DNA from: Bemisia tabaci
Lineage: Eukaryota > Arthropoda > Insecta > Hemiptera > Aleyrodidae
NCBI RefSeq assembly: GCF_918797505.1
Contig: NC_092798.1
Coordinates: 10,057,501-10,121,500 of the forward strand
Reading direction: 5' to 3'
DNA: 64,000 bases
The notes beneath the pieces are model-generated. The model ran no database searches and had not been told where the DNA came from. It was given only the letters and a program-made list of their open reading frames with translations. Below, in pieces: positions 54,521 through 64,000 of this stretch. Every line of letters starts with the position of its first letter. Position 1 is the stretch's first letter. The position numbers and the translations under genes are program-made.

Positions 54521-55186
54521 TTTGTATATTTTGCAACCATGATCTCCTTCGGCGTGATAGCAATTTGTCGAGGCAATTCGCAAGCCACTTTCAAACTGTC
54601 GGTGATCGATATTTGCTTGCGACATACACACTCCAGTCTCGCATTTCACGCCAAAATTCCAAGCAATGTAGTCAAAATGCCCAGAGCTCCTTTACTCAAC
54701 ATTAACACTTGCCCTTTAATCATTATCGGTACGTTATGGTAAAAATTAAAATCCCCAGCCATCTGCCGGACCGCAAAAATTGGAACTACAAGCCGACGTC
54801 TTTACAATCGGATCTCGGGATCAGTGAATCGCGCCGGTCGCCGTATTAAAAATTCAGACGTCTGTCCGTACTCACCTGTTCCGACCCGGAGAAAGCCCAC
54901 TCAATCGTCAGAATTTCTCCGTGCCCTTTTCGAGTAAGGTGACTTACTAAACTGAGGAACGTGCAGATCTGCAAATTCAGGTTTCGGCGGAGTAGGCGGC
55001 CCGGCGGCTCGCTCTTTCGTTGATGCTATCGATTTGCACCGATTCGACTCTTTGTCAGGATCGGAATATCCGGGACGTGTACCCTTCAACAATATCAAGC
55101 TATACTCAGAAGTATAGATAGGAGAGTACAAGATAATCATTACGGTAAATGAAATCGTTCGAACAGTTGGAAGAATTACGAGGTAC
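54521..55186. other. no gene recognised
   Basis: Unique sequence. ACTCACCTGTTCC at 54872 is a minus-strand donor-like match without a pyrimidine tract. The 79-codon - frame at 54901-55140 is not recognised. Confidence 0.35.
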
Positions 55187-55393
55187 CCTGGAAAAAAAGG
55201 TCTCTTGGATCCTAAGTCCAGACTCTTAAAAAATTCGACAAGAAAAACTGATCTTGATTCAATCGTATTCTTGCTTGAATCAATAGGAATCCGCTTGAAT
55301 CAAGAGACTTATCTCTGAATTTGAGAAAAAAACCCGATTTAATCACGAGTATTTTCCCTTGGATCCAAAAAAAACCTTTTTTTTCCAAGTGTA
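55187..55393. mobile_element. family B MITE copy 5, decayed
   Basis: CCTGGAAAAAAAGGTCTCTT and AACCTTTTTTTTCCAAGTG are inverted. CCAGACTCTTAAAAAATTCG is the left inner arm. The right inner arm is partly replaced. Confidence 0.65.
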
Positions 55394-55399
55394 GAAGTC

Positions 55400-55554
55400 C
55401 GAAAAATCATCTTTTTTCACAATTCAATGTATAATATCTGAAAATTTCAAGGAATAATATGCATAACTTTCCTCTAAAATACATGTTTCATCCAGAAAAA
55501 TTTGGTAACGTTTGAATGTTCATACGGCGTTTTTCCTTACACTTAGCATGGCAG
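55400..55554. repeat. family A right part
   Basis: ATTTGGTAACGTTTGAATG, then CATACGGCGTTTTTCCTT, is the A right terminus. It follows B copy 5, and its left part is missing, so B may have inserted into A. Confidence 0.55.
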
Positions 55555-55980
55555 ACATGGAACTCGGCAGGCATTCTCATTTTCTACGTTTTCTCCGAAA
55601 ACGAATTCAAGAAAAAAACTGTGCAACAGCCCAATTTCGCGAAAATCCTACGCTAATATCAGTGATATCAGAACTACATGATATAATTCTAACCTGAGAA
55701 ATTCCGCCGAATTTCCTCGGTCCTCGCGAGACAGCGCGGCGGGATTTCGGGATCCCTGACCCACTTGGAGCGACCCATTTCGGAGACGAGAGAAGACGGG
55801 CTCCCACCGACCGACACCGAAAGAGCCGGGAGGTTCGGTCCGTCTCGGTACCGGTTTTTGATGTAGTTCATCTTCTCATCGCCCCCCTCCCCCTCCCTCC
55901 CTCCCCGCGACGCTCAGTCGGTTGAGTTATTGGGGATTGTGCATGTGTAATCGGGCCGCGCACTTGTTGCGGCTCGCCGT
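55555..55980. other. no gene recognised, GC-rich at 55700-55920
   Basis: CpG-rich block, frames on - overlapping, unrecognised. Confidence 0.35.
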
Positions 55981-56605
55981 CGCACAACAGAACGAGGCAT
56001 TGGAAGAAGTCGGATATGGAATTGTTCACTGAAATTGCAAATTTTGATTTTGATTTCGTCGTATTTACAATATTTGGAGGTGTTTTTTAAGGAAATTGAA
56101 CGAGAAAACCAATTGAAAATCTCTGCGTGCTGTATCAATGGAGACGAAAGCTTTTAAACTTTCCACACTGGAAAAATAAGTCAATTGGATCTTGATTCCA
56201 GACTTTTAAGAAATGTGACAAGAAATTATACTCTCAATTCAATTGGATTTTTTCTGTAATCGAGAGCCAAGCCTTTTATTTTAAACGGATTTCCGTTTGA
56301 TTCAAGGAAAAATCCGATTGAGTCAAGAATATTTTTTCCTGTCAAATTTTAACGAGTTTGAACTCAAGATACAAGAAACTTTTTTTCCAGTGTGGAAGAG
56401 ATTTACAATTGGTCTTCTCGTTTTGCTGTTGAAATTTAATATTGGTTTTCGAATTTCGTCACATAAAGGTACCGACTAAGTACCGAATTTTTCTGTTGAG
56501 AGGGTCTTGAATATCCTGGAGAAGTGCTGGAAAAGCACCGATCATTTTCCAGCCAGTTTTAGTATACAGTATCCGACCTTTTCCACGGACTAGCTCCACT
56601 GTGCG
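55981..56605. mobile_element. family M element copy 3, with family B inserted
   Basis: CGCACAACAGAACGAGGCAT, then GAAGTCGGATATGGAATT, at the left; TATCCGACCTTTTCC and CTCCACTGTGCGCC at the right. The interior AAATTTTGATTTTGATTTCG matches M copies 1 and 2. A B MITE occupies 56166-56392. Confidence 0.65.
56166..56392. mobile_element. family B MITE copy 6, nested in M
   Basis: CACTGGAAAAATAAGTCAAT and ACTTTTTTTCCAGTG are inverted. The arms are more diverged than in copies 1-4. Confidence 0.7.
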
Positions 56606-56799
56606 CCGGTTCGCGTCCGGCAAGTGAAGTCATCGTGAACGTCCAACGGCTGTCCCGTCGAGTCGACGTCGAGATAGCTCCAGCGTGAAAGAGGTCGCCG
56701 TCGAATTTATCCGAGGATGGAGTCAGAAACAATACGCTTAGGGACCTCACATTAACAATCTTAGCAGCGTAATCGAGTGAGGCAAAAGGTACATTCGCG

Positions 56800-57455
56800 C
56801 GTCGATGACGGCGCAGAGATACAACTATTCGTACTTGATGGATGTTCGTGTTGGGTGCGCAAAATTGAAGGCGCCATGGCGCGAGGTGTTAACTCTCAAA
56901 ACTGCAAGTCAGTTATCGCGCCGATTCGGGAGAAAAGTTTAAAAACAAGGCCGGATCACGTCTTTGGTATCTTCATCTGTGTTGCTTAAACGTAGCTCCA
57001 AAAGCACCACTGCCAGTAAGTCAAATGAAAACGAATAAAATGTGGAATCAGCAAGGAAAGTGCACGCATCGCTGACGGCGCAGAGATACAACTATTCGTA
57101 CTTGATGGATGTCCGTGTTGCGTGCGCAAAATTGAAGGCGCGATGGCGCGAGGTGTGAACTCTCAATACTGCAAGTCAGTTTTCGCGCAGATTCGGGAGA
57201 TAAGTTAAAAAGCAAGGCCGGATCACGTCTGTAGTATATTCATCTGTGTTGCTTAAATGTAGCTCCAAAAGCACCACTACAAGTAAGACAAATGAAAAAG
57301 AACAAAATATGAAAACAGCAAGGAAAGGACACGCATTGCTGACGGCGCAGAGATACAACTATTCGAACTTGACGGATGTCCGTGTTGCGTGCGCAAAATT
57401 GAAGGCGCGATAGCGCGAGGTGTGAATTCTCAATTCTACAAGTCGGTGATTTTCG
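56800..57455 (+). repeat. 267-bp tandem array, two units plus a partial third
   Basis: GACGGCGCAGAGATACAACT starts at 56807, 57074 and 57341, exactly 267 bp apart. Each unit has ATTCG(T/A)ACTTGA(T/C)GGATG, GCGTGCGCAAAATTGAAGGC and GCGCGAGGTGT. The third copy breaks off near 57455. Related core words occur at 12019-12090. No reading frame is preserved across units. Confidence 0.9.
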
Positions 57456-57672
57456 GAAAGCAATTTATGAAGCCGTTAAATACCTAACACAACAAATAAT
57501 TTCAGCGAAGAAGAGCTTTGAAAAATCATCTGCTAATTATTATTTTGGACTTAGCTCTCCTGGTGAACTTTGACTGGATGTAGAAGTGCACTGTCATTCA
57601 AAGGAGAGTCCACCTCCTCCATTACGGCCTCAACATTGGAAGCTTACCGCTTACTGTTAAGTTAAGTTTAAA
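57456..57672. other. no gene recognised
   Basis: GGAGAGTCCACCTCCTCC and CGGCCTCAACATTGGAAGC (57600-57640) resemble one arm of the foldback at 1224-1739 (GAGAGTCCACCTC, GGCCTCAACTTGAGAGC). Possible decayed relative. Confidence 0.35.
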
Positions 57673-57923
57673 TAAACTGCGTTTTGCAGGAAGGTACCAA
57701 GCCACATCAGCTGTTGCCGAATTTAACAATTTAATTTTTTACTAAAGAACGTTTGTGCGGATTCCATTGAACATTTTATGGAATTTGCTTTGTATTGTGC
57801 CGAAAATTCACTGAGATTCGCACAAAAATCTGCACAACCGTTTTCATGTAAAAATTAAATTGCTCTAATTAAGTATGGCAATAGCTGATGTGGCTTGATT
57901 TTCTTTCTGCTGAACGCGGTCTA
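57673..57923. mobile_element. family R MITE (about 250 bp)
   Basis: AACTGCGTTTTGCAGGAAGG and TTTCTTTCTGCTGAACGCGG are inverted. The arms include CAAGCCACATCAGCTGTTGC and GCAATAGCTGATGTGGCTTG, then AATTTAATTTTTTAC with GTAAAAATTAAATTG. Only one copy in the window. Confidence 0.75.
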
Positions 57924-58510
57924 AATATTATTCAGAGAACCGCTTCTTATTTCACGAAGAAAGGATGTGATAATGATTATAGTGAAGTGTAGCGGCAGGC
58001 TGAAGTTTCCTTGAAAACCTCGGTAAACCGTAAAATTTGCACGTCAGATTCAACTCGGAAATTCGACTTTTCGGCCCGCAGGAAAATCCTGGAAATTTTT
58101 AACCCTATTAAGACGCGGCCCGCTCCGCGAGTCAAGTATAGCTGAGCGGGCGTTTAGGGCACTCATGCATGTTGGGAGCTGCAATAATTTGACGGAGCGG
58201 GTTCGATCGATAAATCACTCGAGATTTCGGCAGCGTATTTGCCTCTCGCAGATGTAATTGAGCGTTCCAATTAACCTCCCCTCGAAAATTCGAAATCCGC
58301 GGTGGGGAGCATTTGAATAATTTCTTCCGCGAACCAAATATTAACGGACTCGAAGTGAATAATTCGAACCGCAGCTCGGAACACGGCGCGGCCAATTTAC
58401 CCGAATTAACGAAGACGATGAATTACGGGATCGGGCGAGTTTTTGAAAGTTGTAATTGGGAGGAGCCAGTCAAAATTCGATTCTTCCTCGAGATTAGTTG
58501 TATCGAGTGA
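57924..58510. other. repeat-free stretch, possible conserved non-coding element
   Basis: 58090-58500 mixes CpG-rich sequence with TTCGATCGATAAATCACTCG, GATGTAATTGAGCG, TCCAATTAACC and CGAATTAACGAAGACG words. It shares nothing with repeats elsewhere in the window. The texture fits conserved regulatory DNA in other insects, but no function is shown. Confidence 0.35.
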
Positions 58511-59532
58511 ATCTTGCCGCGGTACAATCTGCATGTAAATCATGGAACGAGATTACGCACGAGTAACGGACTGAAGTCTCCGTCATGATGACGTCACTGA
58601 GGGAAGAGGATTCAGTACGAAGGGAAAGGCAGTATTTAATTGATGTGTAAAATCTGGCCCTTTTTTTCTTTTCTTGCTGGTTATTTGGCTTATTTTTCGT
58701 AAGGAACCTCCCATGTGTACACCCTGGGAAACTTACACATTTGCTGATTATTTGCCGGGATAACAAGTACATCTAGGCACAAGCTCCTCTACAAATTGAA
58801 AGTTCCCTGACTTTCCATGTTTTTTTTCAAAGTCCCTGACTTTTCTAGATTTTCCTCGTCATCCTGAATGAAAAAGTTTCCTATTTTGTTTGTATTTTTA
58901 ATTTCGCGGTATTACTTAAGTTTTCCTTGGTGGTCGGATCATAAATGGATTCCTTGTGTCATCACTCTCAGCATGTACGGACTCTACAAATGAGTGGAAA
59001 TTCGATCCTTGTAACAGAAGTTTCTTCTCCACGTTTTGTGTTCAAAACTTTTCAAAATAAAAACACATTTGACGCGAAAAAACTTAGAAAAATCGGGAAT
59101 TATTCAAGACCCATAGCGCCTTGTCAACTCGGTTCCGTTGTCGCTTGTCGCGCGGCGAAAAAACGCGACACGCCCCATCCCTGCCATTTCCTCATCCGAC
59201 TCGGACGCGGAGCGAACGTACACCGACACTCGGGCAAATCCTGTCCCCGGTTATTGAATATTCGCGATAAGAGACGTACACCAGGTATACCCGAAACAAT
59301 AGCATCGCCGCCGAGAGATAAAGTTATCGAAAACAAGCGACAGAAAACTCACGGTATTTATTTACACGCCGAGGGAAACACGCCGACCCCGCGACCGAAC
59401 ACACAAAGCACGTCACACGGCAAAGCCCCCCGAGTGGGGGGGGGGGGGGGGCAAACCTATCCGGAACTTTTCGAAAAGAGGAGCGCGTGACAGCTCGCTA
59501 TGATATAGTTAAGATAGAGGGCCAGGCCAGCT
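58511..59532. other. no gene recognised
   Basis: The longest + frame of the window (181 codons, 58945-59490) ends in a G16 run at 59436-59451. It shows no domain, no codon periodicity I can see and no clear splice borders. Judged chance. Confidence 0.35.
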
Positions 59533-59786
59533 CTGCCGTGCTGAGGAAGAACGCCGTATGAACTTTCGAGAGTTGCCTAATTTCCTTCGATTAAATGTGT
59601 ATTTTTGAGGAAAAATATGAAATATTTGTCCTTGAAATTTTCAGAGACTATAGGTGGAATTGCGAATAAAGTTATCTGAAAAATTAGAAGGGAAAAATTC
59701 ATAAGTTTACCAGGAAATCAGTGTTTTATCGAAGGAAATTTGGCAGCGTCTGGAGGTTCATACGGCGTTTTGCCTCAGCACGACAG
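59533..59786. mobile_element. family A element, intact (254 bp)
   Basis: CTGCCGTGCTGAGGAAGAAC and TTTTGCCTCAGCACGACAG are inverted, with GAGAGTTGCCTAATTTCCTT and GAAGGAAATTTGGCAGCG inside. AGCTC flanks both ends, a possible short target duplication. Confidence 0.75.
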
Positions 59787-59789
59787 AGC

Positions 59790-60250
59790 TCGGCGCGGTA
59801 CGAATGTTGTGGGCCCAATAACGCCAGATTTTATCACCGCGCCCCGTTAGAGTGGTGTGCGAGGTGGGGGGGGGGGGGGGGATCGAAACCTTGTCCCGTC
59901 GCGATGGGTAAAAACGGCGTATTTGTGACGGGTTTAATGAGGGAGTTGGGCGGTTTTGAAGGAGCGGGGTTTCCGATCGTTCGACTCGGGCTTATCGGTC
60001 CCGCACGGCTGCCGGAGGGCGCGAAAAGCCCCGCGAGTTCGTGTTCGATGGAGAGTTGGGCCGCAGAGCGGAGGGCTCTGATTGGCTGGAGACACGGCGG
60101 CGTGGACGGGGAGGGCACGGATCGTGGAGGGATCGATGAGTTGGTCGGCCGGGGTAAGGAGTTTGTGTCGAAGGAATTTCGGAGGGGCAGAGGACGAAAG
60201 GGGGTGGGGTTCAAAATTTTAAAGGTGGAAAAGGATCTGGCTGCGTGACA
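59790..60250. other. GC-rich island
   Basis: G16 at 59866-59881. A 175-codon + frame and a 126-codon - frame overlap across it, neither recognisable. Confidence 0.45.
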
Positions 60251-60500
60251 ACCGATGATGGTGCTCGCTAGTTTTTTGTCAATAAGCAGTGATGAAAAAA
60301 CGTTGTTTTCTGTGAAGTATCTTTTTTACTCAGGGTGTAGCTGGTATCAGGGTGACTGGGAAAACTAGAAAAGTCAAGGAATTTTAAAAAACCTGGAACT
60401 TTAGGGAACTTTACAAAATGCAGAGGAGACTGCACCCAAATGTACTTGTTATCCAGGCAAAGAAGTAGCAAATATGTAAGTTTTCCAGATGTACTGATGA

Positions 60501-60631
60501 ATTGGACGTACATTTCTGCCAAACGGAACTATGTGTATTATGACGTGAGCCCTGTTATGCGTATATTTTTATGGGTCTCAGGGTTCATGTCTTGGTGTAC
60601 ATAGTTCTGTTTAGCAGAAATACGTCCAATT
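60501..60631. mobile_element. family D MITE
   Basis: ATTGGACGTACATTTCTGCC and TAGCAGAAATACGTCCAAT are inverted. GGAACTATGTGTATTATGAC pairs with CATGTCTTGGTGTACATAGTTC. About 131 bp. Confidence 0.8.
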
Positions 60632-60850
60632 ACGTCTCTAGTCTTCTATGATATCAGCGCAAGGTTCACCTCTCCCAAATTCGTTAAGCTATTTCTGTTT
60701 TCAAACAATTCAGGGGCTTTATTTGGAAAAGTCAGGGGAATTAGATATTTTAGCTTATTTTTCACCCTTTCACTGTTTGAAACCAAAAACTCTGGATTAT
60801 CTCTCAGCAAAACAAACGCAGCTGAAAATCCTCTTCTTAAACTAGGCTTA
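60632..60850. other. no feature recognised
   Basis: AT-rich unique sequence. Confidence 0.4.
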
Positions 60851-61426
60851 CATGCGGCAGGCGTCTCGATGCCTATCCGCGGCTTGTTCGGCGGCGCTCG
60901 AGCATATTCCCCGACAAAATTCGGGGTCCGGACGGTCGGGGAGGCGAGGAAAAAATCAGTTTATCCGGAGAACGTCATTCAACAAACTCGATATCTGGGC
61001 GCATTGTAGGCGGCCAGAGCCAGAGCGCCATGAATACGAATTTCCCTCATGGCGGGCGTCATTTTCTTCACACCGTTGAAAACCTCTCCACGTCCCCATC
61101 GCCGACGCCATTGTCCCGGCCCCGGACCCTCCCTCCCTTTATTTTATAACGAGATTAAGCGTTCTGAAATTTAAGTGGAAGGACCCGATCCGTTATGAGC
61201 CGGGCCGGGGACGGGGATGCAACAAAAGCGACCCGCGAAACCGGGGTGTGACGCGGGTTGCCTAGTTTAAGGCGCTCGCGGCGGGCGCGCCCGAAAGACC
61301 ATCAATCATGCCAACCGCGAGGGTGATGGGGACCCGCGAGCGGGGTCTCCGAATAGGGCGCGACGGACTCGAATTTGGCCGGTGACGCGGTGGGAATTCC
61401 GCGGGGTGGTTGCTTTTATGGGGACC
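60851..61426. other. GC-rich island
   Basis: CpG-rich unique sequence. The part near 61140-61200 (TTATTTTATAACGAGATTAA) is AT-rich and embedded. No recognisable coding sequence. Confidence 0.4.
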
Positions 61427-61834
61427 ATGAAGAACCGAAATGAGTCGGTTTCGCTAGTCATAGAATCGTGTTTTGATGTTTTAAGCTTTTGTATGACGTA
61501 CTGGAGGTTTTTTGATTCATCCAAAAGCCAAATTTCTGTATTCAATATCAACGAAGGATCATGAAGAATTTAAATGAGTCAGTTTCGTTAGTCACAGAAT
61601 CGTGTTTTGATGTTTTACTTAAGCTTTTGTGTTGGGTACTGAAAGTGTTTTGCTCCGTTCAAAAGCCAAATTTCTGTATTCAATATCAACGAAGGATCAT
61701 GAAGAATTTAAATGAGTCAGTTTCGTTAGTCATAGAATCGTGTTTTGATGTTTTATGCTTTTGTATTAGGTACCGACAGTTTTTTGATCCGTTCCGAAGT
61801 CAAATTTCTATGTTCAATATCAAAGAAGATGTCT
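61427..61834 (+). repeat. 134-138-bp tandem array, three units
   Basis: ATGAAGAA(C/T) starts at 61427, 61561 and 61699 (periods 134 and 138). Each unit has AATGAGTC(G/A)GTTTCG, TAGAATCGTGTTTTGATG and AATTTCTGTATTCAATATCA. The frame changes between units because the periods differ, so a coding origin is unlikely. Confidence 0.85.
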
Positions 61835-62033
61835 TTCATCGAAAAACACGGCGTTTGACGTCATCTATGTGCATAATCGCTTACCTTGGTTTCTTCCACT
61901 TTACTTTCATCCCTGTTCTACGTTGAGAAGCCGGCGACAAAACTGACGTATGAAACTAAGGTGGAAGAAACCATGTTGTGTACTACGGCAGGGGATGACG
62001 TCATACGCCTTGTCTTTCGATGAGAGATACCTG
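61826..62033. mobile_element. family K MITE
   Basis: GTCTTTCATCGAAAAACACG and CTTGTCTTTCGATGAGAGA are inverted. TGACGTCATC pairs with GATGACGTCA, and GGTTTCTTCCAC with GTGGAAGAAACC. About 208 bp, non-coding. The stem contains CRE-like TGACGTCA. Confidence 0.7.
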
Positions 62034-62039
62034 CATTAA

Positions 62040-62385
62040 TATTGGATTTTCAAGGACCTTCCGCAAAAATGAGTAAATTTATGCAAAAACTAAGTCAAAT
62101 ACGAGCTTTACAACCAACGGGTCGTAACAATTGGACGTATTTCTGCGAAACGGAACTGTGTGCATTATGACGTGAGCCCTGGTATGCATATAGTCTTGTG
62201 TGTCGCAGGGCTCATGTCTTAATGCACATAGTTCTGTTCGGCAGAAATACTTCCAATTATAAAATCCTTTCTGGACACTTTGAACTCAAGGATTGGCTGC
62301 CCTTTTGAGCTGTAAAAGCTCAATGACCTCACCTGAGATTTACCAGTATACCCGTCCTCTCCCCATATAGGTACTCTAGCATAAA
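62040..62385. mobile_element. family T element with family D inserted
   Basis: AAAATGAGTAAATTTATGCA matches the middle of T at 48290. The right end GGATTGGCTGCCCTTTTGAG, TGTAAAAGCTCAATGACC and CCCGTCCTCTCCCC matches T at 48380-48470. The D MITE sits at 62129-62258. The left end is missing. Confidence 0.6.
62129..62258. mobile_element. family D MITE nested in T
   Basis: AATTGGACGTATTTCTGCGA and TCGGCAGAAATACTTCCAATT are inverted with good arms through GGAACTGTGTGCATTATGAC. About 130 bp. Confidence 0.8.
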
Positions 62386-62439
62386 CATGGCAATACTCTC
62401 CATCCATGTAGGTACTCTACGTCCTACGATTCCCCGACG

Positions 62440-63080
62440 CGAAACCGCGGAGAACGGGATGCAGCTTGGCAACAGCGCCCAGAAGTCGCGCTCAGGCGGT
62501 AATCTATCACGCTTGAATGATACATTTTGACGCGATCCGACGCTCCCCGGCCCGAAATAGCCTATCAAGAGTAGCCAGCCGGACGAAATTAATAACTTTT
62601 TTCTCTTACCTATCCCCGGCGCTCCGAGCCCCCTACCCCCCCCCCCCCCCCCCCGGCGCGCCGCCCCCCGCGTTTTTTGCATTTTCCGCGGTGACAAGGA
62701 ATATTTCCACTTTGCCGGGCGCTCCCGATCGTATCGGGGCGCGCGGAGCTCCGCCGGCATAACCGCGTAACTTCACTTCGAGGTGAGCCCTATTCGTCCG
62801 TTTAACTCATGCTTTTCACGGTCCGTGTGATTGCGGAGTTGCGTCTTTGATGCGGGGGTGCGTTTGTATTGTGATGTTTCCGCGGGGCGACACGGACGGA
62901 GGCGTTATCGGGGCTCCGGTCGAAGTTTACGTTTATTGAAAAAGCGTCGAAGCATTGACGTTAGCGCGGAGGGGTGGAAGCGGAGAGGGGGTGGGTGTGC
63001 TGTTTTCCGACGGAATGGGGAAGGGGCGATTCTAAGTCTGCCGGTTTGAACTTTTCGCTGAAATTTTCGCGGGTCCATCC
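62440..63080. other. GC-rich island with C19 run
   Basis: C19 at 62636-62654. The 143-codon - frame (62329-62760) is a composition artefact with a glycine run. 62830-63080 is G-rich and open on +. Confidence 0.45.
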
Positions 63081-63795
63081 CAGTGGGGGTGTCACTGTTT
63101 CAAGGTGTCTGCCACATGGAAAAAGCTCGAAAGTACTTTTTCACGGGATTCTTTAAATCGTAAAAAAAAAGTCTTGGAAAATGCATTTTTCTACACAAAG
63201 CATTCGCATCACGATCCGTTCCCGCAAAATTTGAGCTGAATTGCGTCCTATTTCAGTTCATTACTCCACCATTTCTAATTTTCAATCTCCGAAGTTCAGT
63301 TTCTTTTGCGAAATTGCCCTTATCGGAGCGTATTTTGCGTGTTAACGTAAGAAAAATGCATTAAAAACGGACATTTTCAGGTATCGAAAATATTCTGTCC
63401 CAGAAAGAAATGCATGTTTCAGCGACCTCGTGGTCCTTCAGGATCAAGCAATTTAATCGGGTGCGGCAAAACTGAAATTCAGACATCAACACCATTTTCC
63501 ACGGGAGATGATTGATTGAACGACTTGTTGAGCATTATAGCGGCTTGATGATGACAAATGAATGTCGAATCGAGCATTTCCAAACACAAATGTGTCAACA
63601 CGTATCGAAGGCAAAACTACCAAACCACGTATCTCCTTTGTTGTGTTTGAAAATCATCGCTCTCAATTTATTTTTTTGAAGGGAGAACAAATCAACATCA
63701 TTCCTTGAGGCTTTCACAGAATACTCTTCTCGCAGAGAAGATAAATCAATGAAGTTTTTAAGAGATGATATCGAACAGTTTTACCATTAAAAAAA
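63081..63795. other. no gene recognised
   Basis: AT-rich. CAAGGTGTCTGCCACATGGA near 63101 is like the N-type start at 24585. Otherwise unique. Confidence 0.35.
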
Positions 63796-63852
63796 TACGA
63801 TACAACGATGCACAACAATCCACAACGATATACACAACGAATACAACGATAA
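63796..63852. repeat. ACAACGAT-type minisatellite
   Basis: ACAACGAT, ACAACAAT and ACAACGAA-like octamers recur about six times with 2-4 bp spacers. Confidence 0.7.
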
Positions 63853-63944
63853 GTGAAGTCTGCAACGTCACAAACCGAGCCACCTGGTTTCGGAGTTTCA
63901 CCGTCGATACGTGAACCAAAAAAATCCGCTATATTTGATTGTCT

Positions 63945-64000
63945 CACATGCCGTCGTTTCTTTCACGAAAGAACGTAATTACATTTCAGTATTTTCAAAT
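63945..64000 (-). repeat. family C or A left end, cut by window edge
   Basis: TTCACGAAAGAACGTAATTA then CATTTCAGTATTTTCAAAT resembles the start of 10560-10760 (CATGAAAGGACGTAACTTCA). The element continues past the window. Confidence 0.4.

Larger units (their letters stand above)
1..64000 (+). other. candidate interior of one very long intron
   Basis: No exon with convincing coding sequence was recognised on either strand. Open frames are short and mostly lie in GC-rich islands or homopolymers. Four acceptor-donor fusion sites on the + strand, spaced about 14-17 kb, are what recursively spliced long insect introns contain. I infer a host gene transcribed left to right with its exons outside the window. 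The gene cannot be named. Alternatively the window is intergenic and the four sites are coincidence, or it holds small exons I missed. Confidence 0.45.

Noticed and set aside
54868..54884. Minus-strand AACAGGTGAGT as a ratchet point
   Set aside because: The upstream minus-strand sequence is purine and G-rich rather than a pyrimidine tract.
58945..59490. 181-codon + open frame, the longest in the window
   Set aside because: Its end runs through a G16 tract, no domain is recognisable, and it lacks clear splice borders. One frame of this length is expected by chance in stop-poor DNA.
59721..60248. 175-codon + frame and 126-codon - frame
   Set aside because: Both strands are open across the same GC-rich DNA, and the + frame starts inside a family A element.
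61427..61834. Repeat protein encoded by the 134-138-bp array
   Set aside because: The periods are not both multiples of three, so the repeated peptide changes frame between units.
1..64000. CRISPR array, operons, ribosome binding sites, bacterial genes
   Set aside because: Repeat spacing, composition and splice-like signals are those of an animal nuclear genome. No direct repeat-spacer array was seen.
1..64000. tRNA or rRNA genes and integrated viral sequences
   Set aside because: No cloverleaf with matching A and B boxes, no rRNA-like stretch and no viral protein frame was recognised by eye. A profile search could still find decayed copies.

Overview
The window looks like nuclear, non-coding DNA from an insect. 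It has AT-rich unique sequence, dozens of short inverted-repeat elements (MITE-like), frequent nesting of one element inside another, sharply bounded GC-rich islands and long poly(C)/poly(G) runs. No operon, ribosome binding site, rRNA, tRNA or intact long reading frame was recognised. The longest open frame is only about 180 codons, and the frames of that size lie in GC islands or homopolymer tracts where stop codons are rare. The mix of repeat families makes me lean towards a hemipteran (whitefly-like) genome. That is an impression, not a demonstrated identification.

The strongest functional signal is a set of four sites, all on the + strand, where a pyrimidine tract plus AG is fused directly to a GTRAGT donor. 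The junctions are at 5799/5800, 20093/20094, 35179/35180 and 52221/52222, about 14.3, 15.1 and 17.0 kb apart. This is the layout of recursive splice sites (ratchet points, zero-length exons) inside a very long intron. By eye these are the only AGGTRAGT strings on the + strand, and all four have a tract. The three I found on the - strand have none. My working model is that most or all of the window is one giant intron of a gene read left to right, whose exons lie outside the window.

Layout. 1-3.8 kb: repeats of families A, B and N and a 500-bp foldback. 4-5 kb: a GC island, then ratchet point 1 at 5.8 kb. 6-9.5 kb: elements A, G, H, W and V. 9.5-10.3 kb: a tandem duplication and a GC island. 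10.4-17 kb: T, C, P, E and H elements. 17.2-20 kb: nested elements M and N, a GC island, B and D elements, then ratchet point 2. 21-27 kb: V, A, E, D and H elements. 28.3-28.6 kb (- strand): a possible P-element/THAP9-type transposase relic. 30.35-30.8 kb: a 229-bp tandem duplication. 35.2 kb: ratchet point 3. 36-44 kb: B, M, N, F and O elements and conserved-looking GC islands. 45-52 kb: GC islands, H, T, D and N elements, then ratchet point 4 at 52.2 kb. 53-64 kb: C, G, D, B, A, M and T elements, a 267-bp tandem array (56.8-57.5 kb) and a 134-138-bp tandem array (61.4-61.8 kb).

Repeat families carry private letters (A, B, C and so on). Copies were matched by eye within the window, so edges are good to roughly 5-15 bp. 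Autonomous partners and superfamilies were not identified, apart from the possible P-element relic.
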